Shown one piece after another: positions 16,694-25,758 of a stretch of 64,000 bases of DNA. The notes under the pieces were generated by a model, which did not search any database, had not been told where the DNA came from, and worked only from the letters and a program-made list of their open reading frames with translations. The stretch's first letter is position 1. Every line of letters starts with the position of its first letter. A program made the position numbers and the translations under genes. This stretch comes from JANNSO01 sp964485395. GTDB taxonomy: Bacteria; Spirochaetota; Spirochaetia; Treponematales; UBA12059. The stretch is taken from contig CAZAJF010000016.1 in assembly GCA_964485395.1 (NCBI GenBank), positions 19,328-83,327 on the forward strand. Reading direction: 5' to 3'.

Positions 16694-17975
16694 AAACCAG
16701 GCAACGATCCCGTCCTTGCGCCTTTGCGCGATAGAGGGCGATATCCGCCCTTGCCAAAAGCTTGTCGGCGATTTCATCTGACTGCGCAATCGGAACGGCC
16801 GACGATTCCGCCAAAAGGGAAGCAAGCCCGGTGTATCCGGCGCTCATGGTGACGCGCCTGTCCGAAACCAGCGAGGCCGCAGTCCTGTCGGGAACTGCCA
16901 GGCGGATCCGGTCGCACGCAATCTGCGTATCGGCCTCCGAACTGCCGGGGAAGATCAGCAGGAATTCCTCGCCGCCGTAGCGTGACACGATATCGTAGGG
17001 CCTGCACTGCTCGCGGAGAGTGTTCGCGATTGCCAGCAGAACGATATCGCCAGCCTGATGGCCTTCCTGGTCGTTGACGCTCTTGAAAAAATCTGCGTCG
17101 AAAATCGCTATGGAAAGTTCACTGCGGTGACGCACCGCCTTCACGATCTCCTCGTGCAGGCGAATCATGGCATAACGCCGGTTGTACAGACCGGTCAGTC
17201 CGTCGCTTATCGCGGCGCTTGCCAGGGCGGCGCGCGCCAGATCCAGCTTGCGCTTGAGCATGAAGATAAGGCGGTATACGAGCGCGAGCGCCGTTATCAG
17301 CACGCCGAAGGCGGCTAAGACTATTAAAAAAAGATCGTTCCGCAATTGTTTCTTGGCATTGGCCACGGGAAACGAAACCGAGATGCCGCCCCGTACATCG
17401 CCTTCCGTGTAACCTTGCTTTGCGTGGCAGGCAAGGCAGGAAGCCTCCGTGTCAAGGGCGCCCATATAGCGGAACTCAGGGCCGGTGGGCGCGTCGAATG
17501 TGTCCCAGGTTTCCTTTTTTCCCTTCTCGAAAAGTTCAAGGGCGGTTTTTTCAAATTGATCGGGGGCGTTGCCCGGATTCAGCGGTTTCAGACTGGTAAT
17601 CCTGAAACGGAAATCGCCTTTTTTCAAGGCAAGCTCCGATATTTCGCGCGTTATGAGGGCAGGATTCCGCAGCGTAAGCATGGTTCCATCGGCTGCCTGC
17701 AGATCGGGGTGCTCGAGCCACGGATTGGATTCCACGCCTGGCGTTTTCTTTACGTAGACTCCGCCGTAACCCGAGGCCCAACTTCGGGTCAGGACGATTT
17801 GCCCGAACATTGACCGCGCGCGCGCCAGGATTATCTCGTTTATCAAACTCGAATTCCGCAAGGCAATCCCGAAAAAAATACCGGCGAACAGCGCCACGAA
17901 AACAATTACGATCGATACCATGAAGATTCGATAGGCATTGCCTTCTTCCTTGATGGGAAGCTCGTCAAGTTTCAT
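16671..17975 (-). CDS. Diguanylate cyclase with periplasmic haem-binding (DUF3365-like) sensor
   Basis: A 434-residue membrane protein. A first membrane helix is at about residues 20-42 and a second at about 212-238. Between them lies a DUF3365/Tll0287-like sensor with the c-type haem motif C-L-A-C-H, pointing to redox or gas sensing outside the membrane. The cytoplasmic GGDEF domain carries R-Y-G-G-E-E-F, an active variant for making c-di-GMP. R-P-Y-D five residues before it is a product-inhibition I-site (R-x-x-D). It should raise c-di-GMP in response to a haem-linked signal and be feedback inhibited. It lies 12 bases after the CASTOR/POLLUX gene, probably in one transcript. Confidence 0.88.
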   Translation of the reverse strand: MKLDELPIKEEGNAYRIFMVSIVIVFVALFAGIFFGIALRNSSLINEIILARARSMFGQIVLTRSWASGYGGVYVKKTPGVESNPWLEHPDLQAADGTMLTLRNPALITREISELALKKGDFRFRITSLKPLNPGNAPDQFEKTALELFEKGKKETWDTFDAPTGPEFRYMGALDTEASCLACHAKQGYTEGDVRGGISVSFPVANAKKQLRNDLFLIVLAAFGVLITALALVYRLIFMLKRKLDLARAALASAAISDGLTGLYNRRYAMIRLHEEIVKAVRHRSELSIAIFDADFFKSVNDQEGHQAGDIVLLAIANTLREQCRPYDIVSRYGGEEFLLIFPGSSEADTQIACDRIRLAVPDRTAASLVSDRRVTMSAGYTGLASLLAESSAVPIAQSDEIADKLLARADIALYRAKAQGRDRCLVFKDEQPA

Positions 17976-17987
17976 CGGGTTCCGTCC

Positions 17988-19937
17988 TCAGCTCTCGTCT
18001 TCCGCCAAAACTATGAGCAGGTCGTCGTCGCGCAGGCTGAAGCGCCGGTTTTTAGGAGGGTTGATGATATTCCCCTGCACGGCCCCCGCCTCATCGGCAC
18101 GGGAAAGCAGGCGAAGGCCGAAGCAGGTTTCGCCCCGCTTCATAGCGGCCGCGCACAGTTCCCCGAAGCTGATCGTTTCTGGAACCGACTTCAGGTACAG
18201 CCTTAAGGGCTTTATATACACTTCACTGCCGGCCGGATTGAAAAGGTCGTCATATACTTTCAGCACTTCCGGATTCTCCGATACCTGCGCATAAATCCTG
18301 GAAACGAACTGATTGGATATCATGAAGTCGTTGACTCCGACTTCCTGGATTACCTCGATATTTTCGGAATCCGCAACTTCCGTAATCAACTGCGTCTTGA
18401 TGTCTTTGCGCCCGAGCTTCTTGAAATAATGGCGAAATTCGAGCAGCGCCGCGATTGTCTCCGAATCGCGAGCCTCGGCGTCGCCGCCGTCCGCGGTAAG
18501 GATGATGATGTTGTCGAACTGCTCGGGCTTGAGTTTTTCCATTAGTTCCGGCTGGTGGATATCGAGCTTCACGAGTCGAACCTTTATGGAAGGATGCTTG
18601 GCTTGTATTTCCGAGAACTCGGCTTTGTCGATGTCGTCGCCGCTTTTTACCGCCACCACGATCGACGAGCCCTCCACAAGGTAACTGCTGTATTCCTCGA
18701 CGATAGTCGCGGTTTTCTTGCTCCAACCGATGATGAGCTGATTCTCCGCGGCTTTTGGCAATGGCGCCGCGGGGTTGGCTTCCGGCGGGGAATAGGCGAG
18801 TTTCTCATTCTGCCAGCGTATCAGGGAATCGTCCTCGGCCAATACGAGCACTTCGTCGCCCGGCTTGAAGCTCGTGGAGGGAGCTGGGTTCACCGCGACG
18901 GAGCCGTCCTGGCGCCGCATGCCCAGAACGCTGCAATTCTCATAATGGAATAAAACATCCGCATAGCTCGTGCCGGCCAAGCCTTCCTCGGGTTTGTGAA
19001 AATAAAATTCCGAGCCTTCGAATCCCACGAGGTTGTCGTACACCTGCGCGAGACCCGAGGTGCGGGACGTCTGCACCATGAGCCTGGCCAGGATGGAATG
19101 CTCGTCGATGGCGGAAATATTCGCGAACATGCTCCGAGCCAATTTGCGCTTGGTTTCCAGGTGCAGTTCGGCGACGATGGGCGGGGCGTCTTTTTCGCCG
19201 GTACACGCGATGACGGCCATGATCGTCTTTAAGACCCTGGCATCGGCGATCTCCTTGACGGCATCCGAATCCGCGACGCTTGCATCGTTGAGAATGACGA
19301 CGGATTTCGCCGAGGACACGCCTACCCTGCGTAAAAGCTGCATGCTTGAGGTGGACCCGGAACGCGTTATGATTCTCGTATTCATGCGATCCTCGATCCG
19401 ATCGCGGAAATAGTCGTCCATCTCGTCCTTTTCCTTGCCCGACAAAACCACGACGGCCGGCTTTCGCTCCGACTCATTGGCTACTATAAGCTCGCGGATT
19501 ATTTCCAGCACCCTGTCCCCGAAACCGAGGATGAGGGTGTGGCCGGTTTCGATGACCATGCTCCTGCCTTTGCGCAGTTCGTCGAGCTTAGCCTCGAACT
19601 GGCTCGTGATAAAAGCGACCAGGCTGGAAAACAGGACCATTCCCAGGAACAGGGAGACTATTCCTACCACTCGGTTCAAGGCATTGCTTCCGGTATCTTC
19701 CGCGATGGAGCCGCCGTCCGCAATCTGAAGGAACGACAGCCACCATTGGGTAAACAGATCCTTGGTGCTCTCTTGCGGAGCCACGAGGTTCACGACGAAC
19801 CTGAATGCCGCCATGAGTACGATAGCGCCGGCAAAAAGGAAAATCAGCGCCATGAATATGGAAAAACCGCCTTTGGACATATAATTATCAAAAATATATT
19901 TTGCCTTTGCCTTGAAACCATGCTGTTGCTTTTTCAT
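17988..19937 (-). CDS. CASTOR/POLLUX-type ion channel with RCK/TrkA-N domains
   Basis: A 649-residue protein with two or three N-terminal membrane helices (about residues 20-47, 90-115) and a pore-like loop between them. Two tandem Rossmann RCK-type regions follow: the first starts with H-T-L-I-L-G-F-G-D-R at about residue 152, the second with L-I-I-G-W-S-K-K at about 393, each with a TrkA-C-like segment. This is the architecture of the CASTOR/POLLUX (DUF1012) cation channels first known from legume nuclear envelopes and also present in bacteria. Ion and ligand are unknown. The ATG at 19937 has AAGGGG five bases upstream. It is followed on the same strand by the haem-sensor cyclase. Confidence 0.8.
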   Translation of the reverse strand: MKKQQHGFKAKAKYIFDNYMSKGGFSIFMALIFLFAGAIVLMAAFRFVVNLVAPQESTKDLFTQWWLSFLQIADGGSIAEDTGSNALNRVVGIVSLFLGMVLFSSLVAFITSQFEAKLDELRKGRSMVIETGHTLILGFGDRVLEIIRELIVANESERKPAVVVLSGKEKDEMDDYFRDRIEDRMNTRIITRSGSTSSMQLLRRVGVSSAKSVVILNDASVADSDAVKEIADARVLKTIMAVIACTGEKDAPPIVAELHLETKRKLARSMFANISAIDEHSILARLMVQTSRTSGLAQVYDNLVGFEGSEFYFHKPEEGLAGTSYADVLFHYENCSVLGMRRQDGSVAVNPAPSTSFKPGDEVLVLAEDDSLIRWQNEKLAYSPPEANPAAPLPKAAENQLIIGWSKKTATIVEEYSSYLVEGSSIVVAVKSGDDIDKAEFSEIQAKHPSIKVRLVKLDIHQPELMEKLKPEQFDNIIILTADGGDAEARDSETIAALLEFRHYFKKLGRKDIKTQLITEVADSENIEVIQEVGVNDFMISNQFVSRIYAQVSENPEVLKVYDDLFNPAGSEVYIKPLRLYLKSVPETISFGELCAAAMKRGETCFGLRLLSRADEAGAVQGNIINPPKNRRFSLRDDDLLIVLAEDES

Positions 19938-20090
19938 ACAGTCCCCTTATCAGCAAGTATGCCCGCAGAATTCCAGAATGTCAAATCCGGAAAAACAGTT
20001 CTGTGTGAATCCTTGATTCCCGGTTTTATGGCGCTCCCGGCCAAAATGTGCTATGCTTCGCGAAGACACTATTTTTGAAAGAAGTGGCCT

Positions 20091-21413
20091 GTGAACCAAA
20101 ATATGGATAAAAACGCAGCACAGCTGAACGATACCGAGACGCTGTTCAAGCGCATCCACCTTGCGTCGCTCGAGCTTGCACCAATACGCTCCCTCGACAA
20201 ATTGTACCGGCGCGCCGTCGAACTGGGAAAAGAATGCCTGGACATCGATCGCATGGCGATTTTTCTTTACGACTCCAAAACACAAACCAGGCAGGGGACA
20301 TGGGGAACGGACAAGTACGGGAACACTTGCGACGAATCCTATTACTGCTCCCCCATACTTGACGGCGAAAACTACCTCCTGGAGACCATAAAAGAACACG
20401 ACGACATTTCCGTCTGGGAAAATAAGGATTTGACCAACGGAAACGTCAAGGTAGGAACCGGCTGGAATTCCATGGCCATACTGTGGGACGGCGACAAGGC
20501 CTTCGGGTGGATCGCGGCCGACAACCTTCTGCGCCACAAAGCGCTGGCAGCAGGGCAAAAAGAGGGTATGAGCCTGTACGCGCGGATAGTGTCGAGCCTC
20601 ATCCTGCGCATGCGCTACGAACAGTCCCTCAAGACGGAAGTGCAGGAAAAAACGATAGAGCTGATCCACGAAAAGGAACGGCTCCAGAAGCTCTACGAGG
20701 AGATCGCGGAGCAGGACGACATAAAGAAAAAATTATTCACCATATTCGCCCACGACATGAGAGGGCCTTTGGGAAGCATCCGGACGCTCCTGGACATGGT
20801 CTGCGAGGATATGGATTCGGTAAAGCTGGAAGACCTGAAAGCGATACTTCCGGAAATACGCAAATCCGTCAGCTCAAGCTACAGCCTCGCGGATAACCTC
20901 CTGGAATGGGTTCGCAACCAGATGGTAAAAAGCGAATTGAGCCGATCCACCTTTCCCGTGCTGGAACCGATACGGTCCACGATGGAACTGTGCAGTCGAT
21001 CTGCCATGAAAAAAAACATATAGGTAGCGGTGGCCGGCACTGAGGACCTCTTGGTAACCACCGACGAATACATGCTCGAGATCATCATAAGGAACCTTCT
21101 TTCAAACGCCATAAAATTCACGCCCCAGGGAGGATCGGTGAGGCTCTCGGCTTCAAGGTCCGTCGATGGAAGCGAGATACTCGTAAGCGTCGCCGACAAC
21201 GGCATCGGTATCGAGGAAGAGGGCCTGGCAAACCTTTTTACCCTGCAGACAAGGATGAAAAGCGAAGGGACTTCAGGCGAAAAAGGAAGCGGCCTGGGAC
21301 TCATGTTCTGCCAGGATATAGCAAAAAGGCTCGGTGCGCGCATAGATGTGCGAACAGCGCTTGGTCAAGGCAGCGAATTTACCGTGATACTGCCAGTCCC
21401 AAAACCAGTTTAA
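20091..21413 (+). pseudogene. GAF-domain sensor histidine kinase interrupted by an in-frame TAG
   Basis: The kinase reads in one frame from GTG 20091 to a TAA at 21411-21413, apart from a TAG at 21021-21023. Before the stop come a GAF domain (about residues 20-190), a short coiled coil and the dimerisation/phosphotransfer helix with the acceptor histidine in F-A-H-D-M-R-G-P. After the stop, without frame change, comes the HATPase domain with N-L-L-S-N-A-I-K-F-T, D-N-G-I-G-I and G-S-G-L-G-L. The stop falls in the loop before the ATP-binding domain, so a truncated product would lack ATP binding. A restart at GTG 21030 could give a separate ATPase fragment. It is most simply a recent nonsense mutation or a sequencing error, because TAG ends several normal genes here. 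Confidence 0.8.
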
Positions 21414-21433
21414 TAAAGACAAGGAGCCGATAC

Positions 21434-22174
21434 ATGAATGAAACCATCAAAGCGCTATTCGAGCGAAAGTCCGTGCGATCCTTCGAGGACAGGCAAATTT
21501 CCACAGCGGACAAAGACCTCATACTTGAGGCTGCGATCCAGGCTCCCACCGCCGGAAACCAGGTTCTGTACACGATCCTGGATATCGAGGACCAGAGGAT
21601 CAAGGACCAACTGGCTATTACCTGCGACAACCAGCCGTTCATAGCCCAGGCGCCGATGGTACTAATATTTCTGGCCGATTGCAGGCGATGGCTGGACTGC
21701 TACCGCGCGGCGGGAGAGACTTGCCGGGACCCCGGTCCGGGAGACCTGTTCATCGCTTGCGAGGACGCGATGGTAGCCGCGCAAAATTCCGTGGTAGCCG
21801 CGCAGTCTCTCGGAATAGGGTCCTGCTATATCGGAGACATACTGGAAAACCACGATAGCCACGTGCGTCTTTTGAACCTGGACGATTTCGTCGTGCCCAT
21901 CGGCATGCTCGTATTCGGTTACCCGACGCACCAGCAGATGGACCGCCCCAAACCCCGCCGCTTCGATAAAAAATACATCGTGCAAAAAAACACCTACAGC
22001 CGCCCCGGAGAAAGCCAATTGCGAAAAATGTTCGAGGAAACGCATCCGGAGCCCGGATTCAACTTTGACGCCTATCTGACGGCTTTTTGCCGCCGAAAAT
22101 ACATGTCCGATTTTTCGCTGGAAATGTCCCGCTCGGTCAATGTGTACCTGGAAAAATTTCTCCCCAAAAAATAA
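21434..22174 (+). CDS. Nitroreductase-family flavin oxidoreductase (NfsA-like)
   Basis: FMN-dependent NAD(P)H oxidoreductase of 246 residues. The FMN-binding start R-K-S-V-R-S-F, the A-P-T-A-G-N-Q motif and the S-L-G-I-G-S-C-Y-I-G-D segment match the NfsA/FRP branch. The extended C-terminus with K-P-R-R is also typical of that branch, where it contributes to NADPH binding. The substrate is unknown. The ATG at 21434 has AAGGAG eight bases upstream. It leads a compact plus-strand run with an aminotransferase, a methyltransferase and a VOC protein. Confidence 0.85.
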   Translation: MNETIKALFERKSVRSFEDRQISTADKDLILEAAIQAPTAGNQVLYTILDIEDQRIKDQLAITCDNQPFIAQAPMVLIFLADCRRWLDCYRAAGETCRDPGPGDLFIACEDAMVAAQNSVVAAQSLGIGSCYIGDILENHDSHVRLLNLDDFVVPIGMLVFGYPTHQQMDRPKPRRFDKKYIVQKNTYSRPGESQLRKMFEETHPEPGFNFDAYLTAFCRRKYMSDFSLEMSRSVNVYLEKFLPKK

Positions 22175-22186
22175 ACCCTTCGGCGA

Positions 22187-23314
22187 ATGGAGCATACTGT
22201 GGATTTTTCGCTGACAAGATCTATGTTTCCCGTAACCCGCGACACGGCATACCTGAACAACGCGGCAGAATCCCCCCTGTCGACGAACGTGCGCGCAAGG
22301 TTGCAGGAATATCTTGACTTCTCGGCTTCAGCCCCGCAAAATAAACCGTCGGTACGGCAGGAAACCCGAATCCTGCTGGCGGATCTTTTTGGCGGCCTAG
22401 CCGACGAATACGCGCTGGTACCGGGCACGGGCATGGGAATCGGCATGGTTGCGGAAGGCTTCGAATGGCGGTCCGGTGACAATGTCGTAGTCCCCGTCGG
22501 CGAGCATTGGAACAATACATTCCCCTGGCTTTCGCTTGAACGGCGGGGTGTGGAGGTGCGCTTCTGCCCCTTGGAAGCGGATTACCGCATCGATCCGGAC
22601 CGCATCGCGGGGCTCATGGACACCCGAACGCGGATTCTGTCCATAGCCGCGGTTAGGCATACCAGCGGTTTTCGCGCGGATCTCCGGAGGCTAGGTTCAA
22701 TCGCGCACGAAAGAGGCGCATTGTTCCTCGTAGACGGAATCCAGGCGGTGGGGGTATGTCCGCTCGACGTTGAGCGCGACGGTATCGACATCCTTGCATG
22801 CGGGGGTTTCAAGTGGCTTCTAGGTTTGCCGGGAACCGGCTTTCTCTACGTCAACAAAAACGCCCAGGAAAAAATCCAACCTGTGCTACCGGGCATGTTT
22901 TCCGCGGAAGATAATCTCGCCGAGCTTAGGTTTTTCAGCGATGCAAGGCGTTACGAGACGGGAACGATCGCATATCCCCTGTATTACGCGTGGGCGGCCG
23001 GCCTTGAGCTGCTGAACGAGCTCGGCGTGAAGCGGATACACGAGCGGGTACTCGGGCTTGCGGATTCGCTGATTGTCGGATTGCGTAAAAAAAACTTTAC
23101 AATCATCTCCCCGGTCGAACGGGAAATCGAGCGCTCCGCCATAATTTCGTTCACGGCGGGATCGCCTGAGAAGAACAAAATCCTGGCCGAGTCGCTTGCC
23201 TCTCGCGGTATCATCATATCCGTCCGCGACGGCCGATGCCGCGCAAGCCCGAATTTCTTCAATGACGCGGAAGACGTTGCCAGCTTCCTGGAGGAGCTCC
23301 AATGCCTTCCATGA
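22187..23314 (+). CDS. Class V aminotransferase family PLP enzyme
   Basis: A 375-residue PLP-dependent enzyme of the cysteine desulphurase / isopenicillin-N-epimerase-like fold. It opens with A-Y-L-N-N-A-A-E-S-P, has the PLP-phosphate region G-T-G-M-G-I-G and the aspartate in L-V-D-G-I-Q-A-V-G. The Schiff-base lysine lies in C-G-G-F-K-W-L-L-G. No reactive cysteine loop like that of IscS or SufS is evident, so desulphurase activity is less likely than transamination or lyase chemistry. It follows the nitroreductase after 12 bases and overlaps the methyltransferase by 13. Confidence 0.85.
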   Translation: MEHTVDFSLTRSMFPVTRDTAYLNNAAESPLSTNVRARLQEYLDFSASAPQNKPSVRQETRILLADLFGGLADEYALVPGTGMGIGMVAEGFEWRSGDNVVVPVGEHWNNTFPWLSLERRGVEVRFCPLEADYRIDPDRIAGLMDTRTRILSIAAVRHTSGFRADLRRLGSIAHERGALFLVDGIQAVGVCPLDVERDGIDILACGGFKWLLGLPGTGFLYVNKNAQEKIQPVLPGMFSAEDNLAELRFFSDARRYETGTIAYPLYYAWAAGLELLNELGVKRIHERVLGLADSLIVGLRKKNFTIISPVEREIERSAIISFTAGSPEKNKILAESLASRGIIISVRDGRCRASPNFFNDAEDVASFLEELQCLP

Positions 23315-24042
23315 CCGAGATTTATTCCGCCCACGCGGCCGAATACGACGAACTCGTCGACAGGGAAGATCATGAGGGAAACCTGGGAAGCTTCCTGCGC
23401 TCAGCGTTCGACTTCGATGACAAAAAAATAATCGAGCTGGGGACGGGTACGGGCAGGCAGACGCGAATCTACGCGGACTTGGCGCAAAGCGCGCTGTGCA
23501 TGGATCGCTCCGCGCACATGCTGGAAAAGGCTCGGAAAAATCTTGCCCATTTCGCCGATAAGCTCACCTTTCTCGTATGCGACAACCTGGCGGCAAAAGG
23601 AGGCTCGGGCGGTTTGGCCGCGGAATCGGCGGACTGCGTCATAGAAGGCTGGAGTTTCGGGCACACTGTCGTCGAGGCCTTGGACGAAGCGGAGGATACC
23701 GCCGACCGGCTCGTGAAAAACTGCGAGTCGCTATGCGCCGAGGATGGCAATATTTTTATAATCGAGACGCTGGGCTCGAACGTGGACCGCCCCGATCCGC
23801 CGGGCGAAAAACTGCGTAGATTCTACGAATCGCTGGAAACGACGCATGGATTCGTTAAAACCGTGCTTTCTACCGATTACCGATTTCAGTCCGTCGCCGA
23901 GGCGCGGCGGATATTCACCTGGTTCTTCGGCCAGGAGATGGGGAATGGCATCGCACGGCGCGGTAGCGGGATAGTACCGGAATTTACAGGGATCTGGCGT
24001 AAGCAAATGCGGCGAAGCGATAAAACAAGGAGGCTCTCATGA
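23302..24042 (+). CDS. SAM-dependent methyltransferase (class I)
   Basis: A 246-residue protein with a Rossmann methyltransferase core: motif I is I-I-E-L-G-T-G-T-G-R-Q, followed by C-M-D-R-S-A-H-M-L and, at motif IV, A-D-C-V-I-E-G-W-S-F-G. The substrate is unknown. The ATG at 23302 has GGAGG seven bases upstream; a second ATG at 23311 forms an ATGA overlap with the aminotransferase stop and is also possible. It ends in an ATGA overlap with the VOC gene. The tight packing implies one operon and a shared pathway. Confidence 0.85.
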   Translation: MPSMTEIYSAHAAEYDELVDREDHEGNLGSFLRSAFDFDDKKIIELGTGTGRQTRIYADLAQSALCMDRSAHMLEKARKNLAHFADKLTFLVCDNLAAKGGSGGLAAESADCVIEGWSFGHTVVEALDEAEDTADRLVKNCESLCAEDGNIFIIETLGSNVDRPDPPGEKLRRFYESLETTHGFVKTVLSTDYRFQSVAEARRIFTWFFGQEMGNGIARRGSGIVPEFTGIWRKQMRRSDKTRRLS

Positions 24043-24404
24043 AATTTTGCTGGGTTACCGTCAACGTGCAGGACATGGAAAAATCAATGCGCTTTTACCA
24101 AGGCGTACTTGGGCTCACCGTCGCCCGAAAAATGTCGCCGAATCCCGACATGGAAATCGTCTTCCTGGGAAGCGGAGAAACGCAGGTGGAGCTTATCCGG
24201 AACCGAAAGGCATCCGCCGTTGCCGTCGGGAGCGATATCTCGCTGGGATTCATCGTAGATTCGCTTGAAAAAACGGTAGCGATGCTCAAGGACCGAGGAA
24301 TCGCCCTGCACTCCGGACCGTTCCAACCGAATCCACATATTAAATTTCTCTATGTGCTTGATCCCAACGGTCTTAAAATCCAGTTTGTAGAAAACATAAA
24401 ATAA
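24039..24404 (+). CDS. VOC/glyoxalase-fold protein
   Basis: A 121-residue protein of the vicinal-oxygen-chelate superfamily with two beta-alpha-beta-beta-beta units: W-V-T-V-N-V-Q-D-M at the start, R-F-Y-Q-G-V-L-G-L, and a second unit ending D-P-N-G-L-K-I-Q-F-V. Members include glyoxalase I, dioxygenases and antibiotic-binding proteins; the exact reaction cannot be told. It is the last gene of the nitroreductase operon, joined by an ATGA overlap. Confidence 0.85.
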   Translation: MKFCWVTVNVQDMEKSMRFYQGVLGLTVARKMSPNPDMEIVFLGSGETQVELIRNRKASAVAVGSDISLGFIVDSLEKTVAMLKDRGIALHSGPFQPNPHIKFLYVLDPNGLKIQFVENIK

Positions 24405-24431
24405 TCGGATTCCGTTGAAAGGGCGACGTAC

Positions 24432-25238
24432 CTATTTTGGCGCGCTGAGCCATTGATACGATGCCTCGGAAGGCTTTCCGCTCCACGAGGCAACATAATT
24501 CCAGTTGCCGTTTTTCCGGTACACGAAATAGAAATGGTGCGGATAAAACGTCTTGAAAATTCCAGTCAGAGTAAAATCCGCTACGACATATTCGCCGGGA
24601 GGCAATGCATGTCGCACGGCGTTTGGCACATGATAATCTTTATCGATTAGTACAAAAGGGTCTGGCGCGGGAATAAAGCTAACCTGAGCGTCGATTTTCA
24701 TTTCACCCATCATAACCGACAGCACTCTCGACTCGAGCCTTTTTCCCGCGACAAGGGCATTGAACTGCATTGCAAGAACTGAAATAAATGTAGTATCAGG
24801 TTCCAGCTTGATGTTCTTGGAAGATTTCTCCTTGCCTCCCGATATCATCCTAAAATTTGCATTGCGTCCCTCGATCATCCAGGTATAGCTGTCCATACCG
24901 ATCTTTTTTGCCATTTCAGGATTTTTAAAACTCAGGGATTCGGTTTTCAGCTGAAATCGTGGATCAAGCTGTACTCGAGATTCCGCAAATTTCTGCATGC
25001 TGGTAATGGTCCAACCCGAGGATAGGTTTCTTTCCACCGTATAGCGAAATCGCTCTTCCACGCCAGCCGACTTCCCGGTTCCGGACAACTGTATCCAGTC
25101 TGCACTGGAAGCAATGTTTGCCGCCAGTACGCCTGAATCTAAAAAAGCCGCATCCCAGGAATCATCGGCATGTAGAACGGAATTATATAAGAAAAGAAAA
25201 ACAAGCAAAACCACGGCTAAGCCTGAAGCTTTTTTCAT
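24432..25238 (-). CDS. Secreted protein of unknown function
   Basis: A 268-residue protein with a clear signal peptide (residues 1-24, ending in L-H-A-D). The mature part is mainly beta-strand with alternating hydrophobic residues, somewhat like DUF3108-type periplasmic proteins, but I do not recognise a family. The base composition is noticeably more AT-rich than in neighbouring genes, which could indicate later acquisition. It stands alone: the VOC gene ends convergently 27 bases away and the upstream intergenic region is shared divergently with a receiver gene. Confidence 0.6.
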   Translation of the reverse strand: MKKASGLAVVLLVFLFLYNSVLHADDSWDAAFLDSGVLAANIASSADWIQLSGTGKSAGVEERFRYTVERNLSSGWTITSMQKFAESRVQLDPRFQLKTESLSFKNPEMAKKIGMDSYTWMIEGRNANFRMISGGKEKSSKNIKLEPDTTFISVLAMQFNALVAGKRLESRVLSVMMGEMKIDAQVSFIPAPDPFVLIDKDYHVPNAVRHALPPGEYVVADFTLTGIFKTFYPHHFYFVYRKNGNWNYVASWSGKPSEASYQWLSAPK

Positions 25239-25312
25239 TCCAAACTCCTGTCATATCCTATAATACCAAAACGGCCATACTAGTTCCAATTAAAATCAAT
25301 CATAAATAAAAA

Positions 25313-25358
25313 ATATCGCATTTCTATGGAAATCGCGATATAAATCACTTATGATTTG
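25313..25358 (+). promoter_or_regulatory. Palindromic AT-rich control region before the receiver-CheC-kinase operon
   Basis: ATATCGC (25313-25319) and GCGATAT (25335-25341) form an almost perfect inverted repeat. A second one, AAATCA/TGATTT, lies at 25343-25358. A possible promoter, TGGAAA (25327-25332) with 17 bases to TATGAT (25350-25355), overlaps both. The layout suggests an operator over a promoter, but the -35 box is weak. Confidence 0.4.
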
Positions 25359-25386
25359 TGCTAGTTGACTATAGGGAGCTTAGACA

Positions 25387-25758
25387 ATGAAACGAATCTT
25401 AGTCGTTGACGATTCGGGTATAGCGCGCGATATCGTTAAAAAAATACTCGGAACCGGATACGAATACGACAAAGCCGCCAATGGGGAGGAGGCTTTGGTA
25501 AAAATTAAAGATACTTTTCCGGATTTGATACTATTAGACCTTCTCATGCCCGGAATGGACGGATTCGAAGTACTTGAAAAGCTTCAGAAAACCGGAAACT
25601 CCATACCGGTGCTTCTGCTGTCTGCAGATATTCAGAAATCAACGCGAGAAAAAGCTTTGGCTTTAGGGGCAGCCGACCTCATCAACAAACCTGCGGATCC
25701 GGAAGCATTAAGGTTGTGCGTAAGCACGCTGCTTAACAAACCAAGGAGTGCCGTGTGA
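25387..25758 (+). CDS. CheY-like single-domain response regulator
   Basis: A 123-residue receiver domain with no output domain. The acidic pocket V-V-D-D, phospho-acceptor D51 in L-L-D-L-L-M-P-G-M-D-G, the switch serine in L-L-L-S-A-D and the invariant lysine in I-N-K-P-A-D are all present, so it should be phosphorylatable. The ribosome-binding site is AGGGAG. The stop overlaps the start of the CheC-like gene, and a kinase follows. The three genes form a cassette converging on the chemotaxis operon. Confidence 0.9.
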   Translation: MKRILVVDDSGIARDIVKKILGTGYEYDKAANGEEALVKIKDTFPDLILLDLLMPGMDGFEVLEKLQKTGNSIPVLLLSADIQKSTREKALALGAADLINKPADPEALRLCVSTLLNKPRSAV

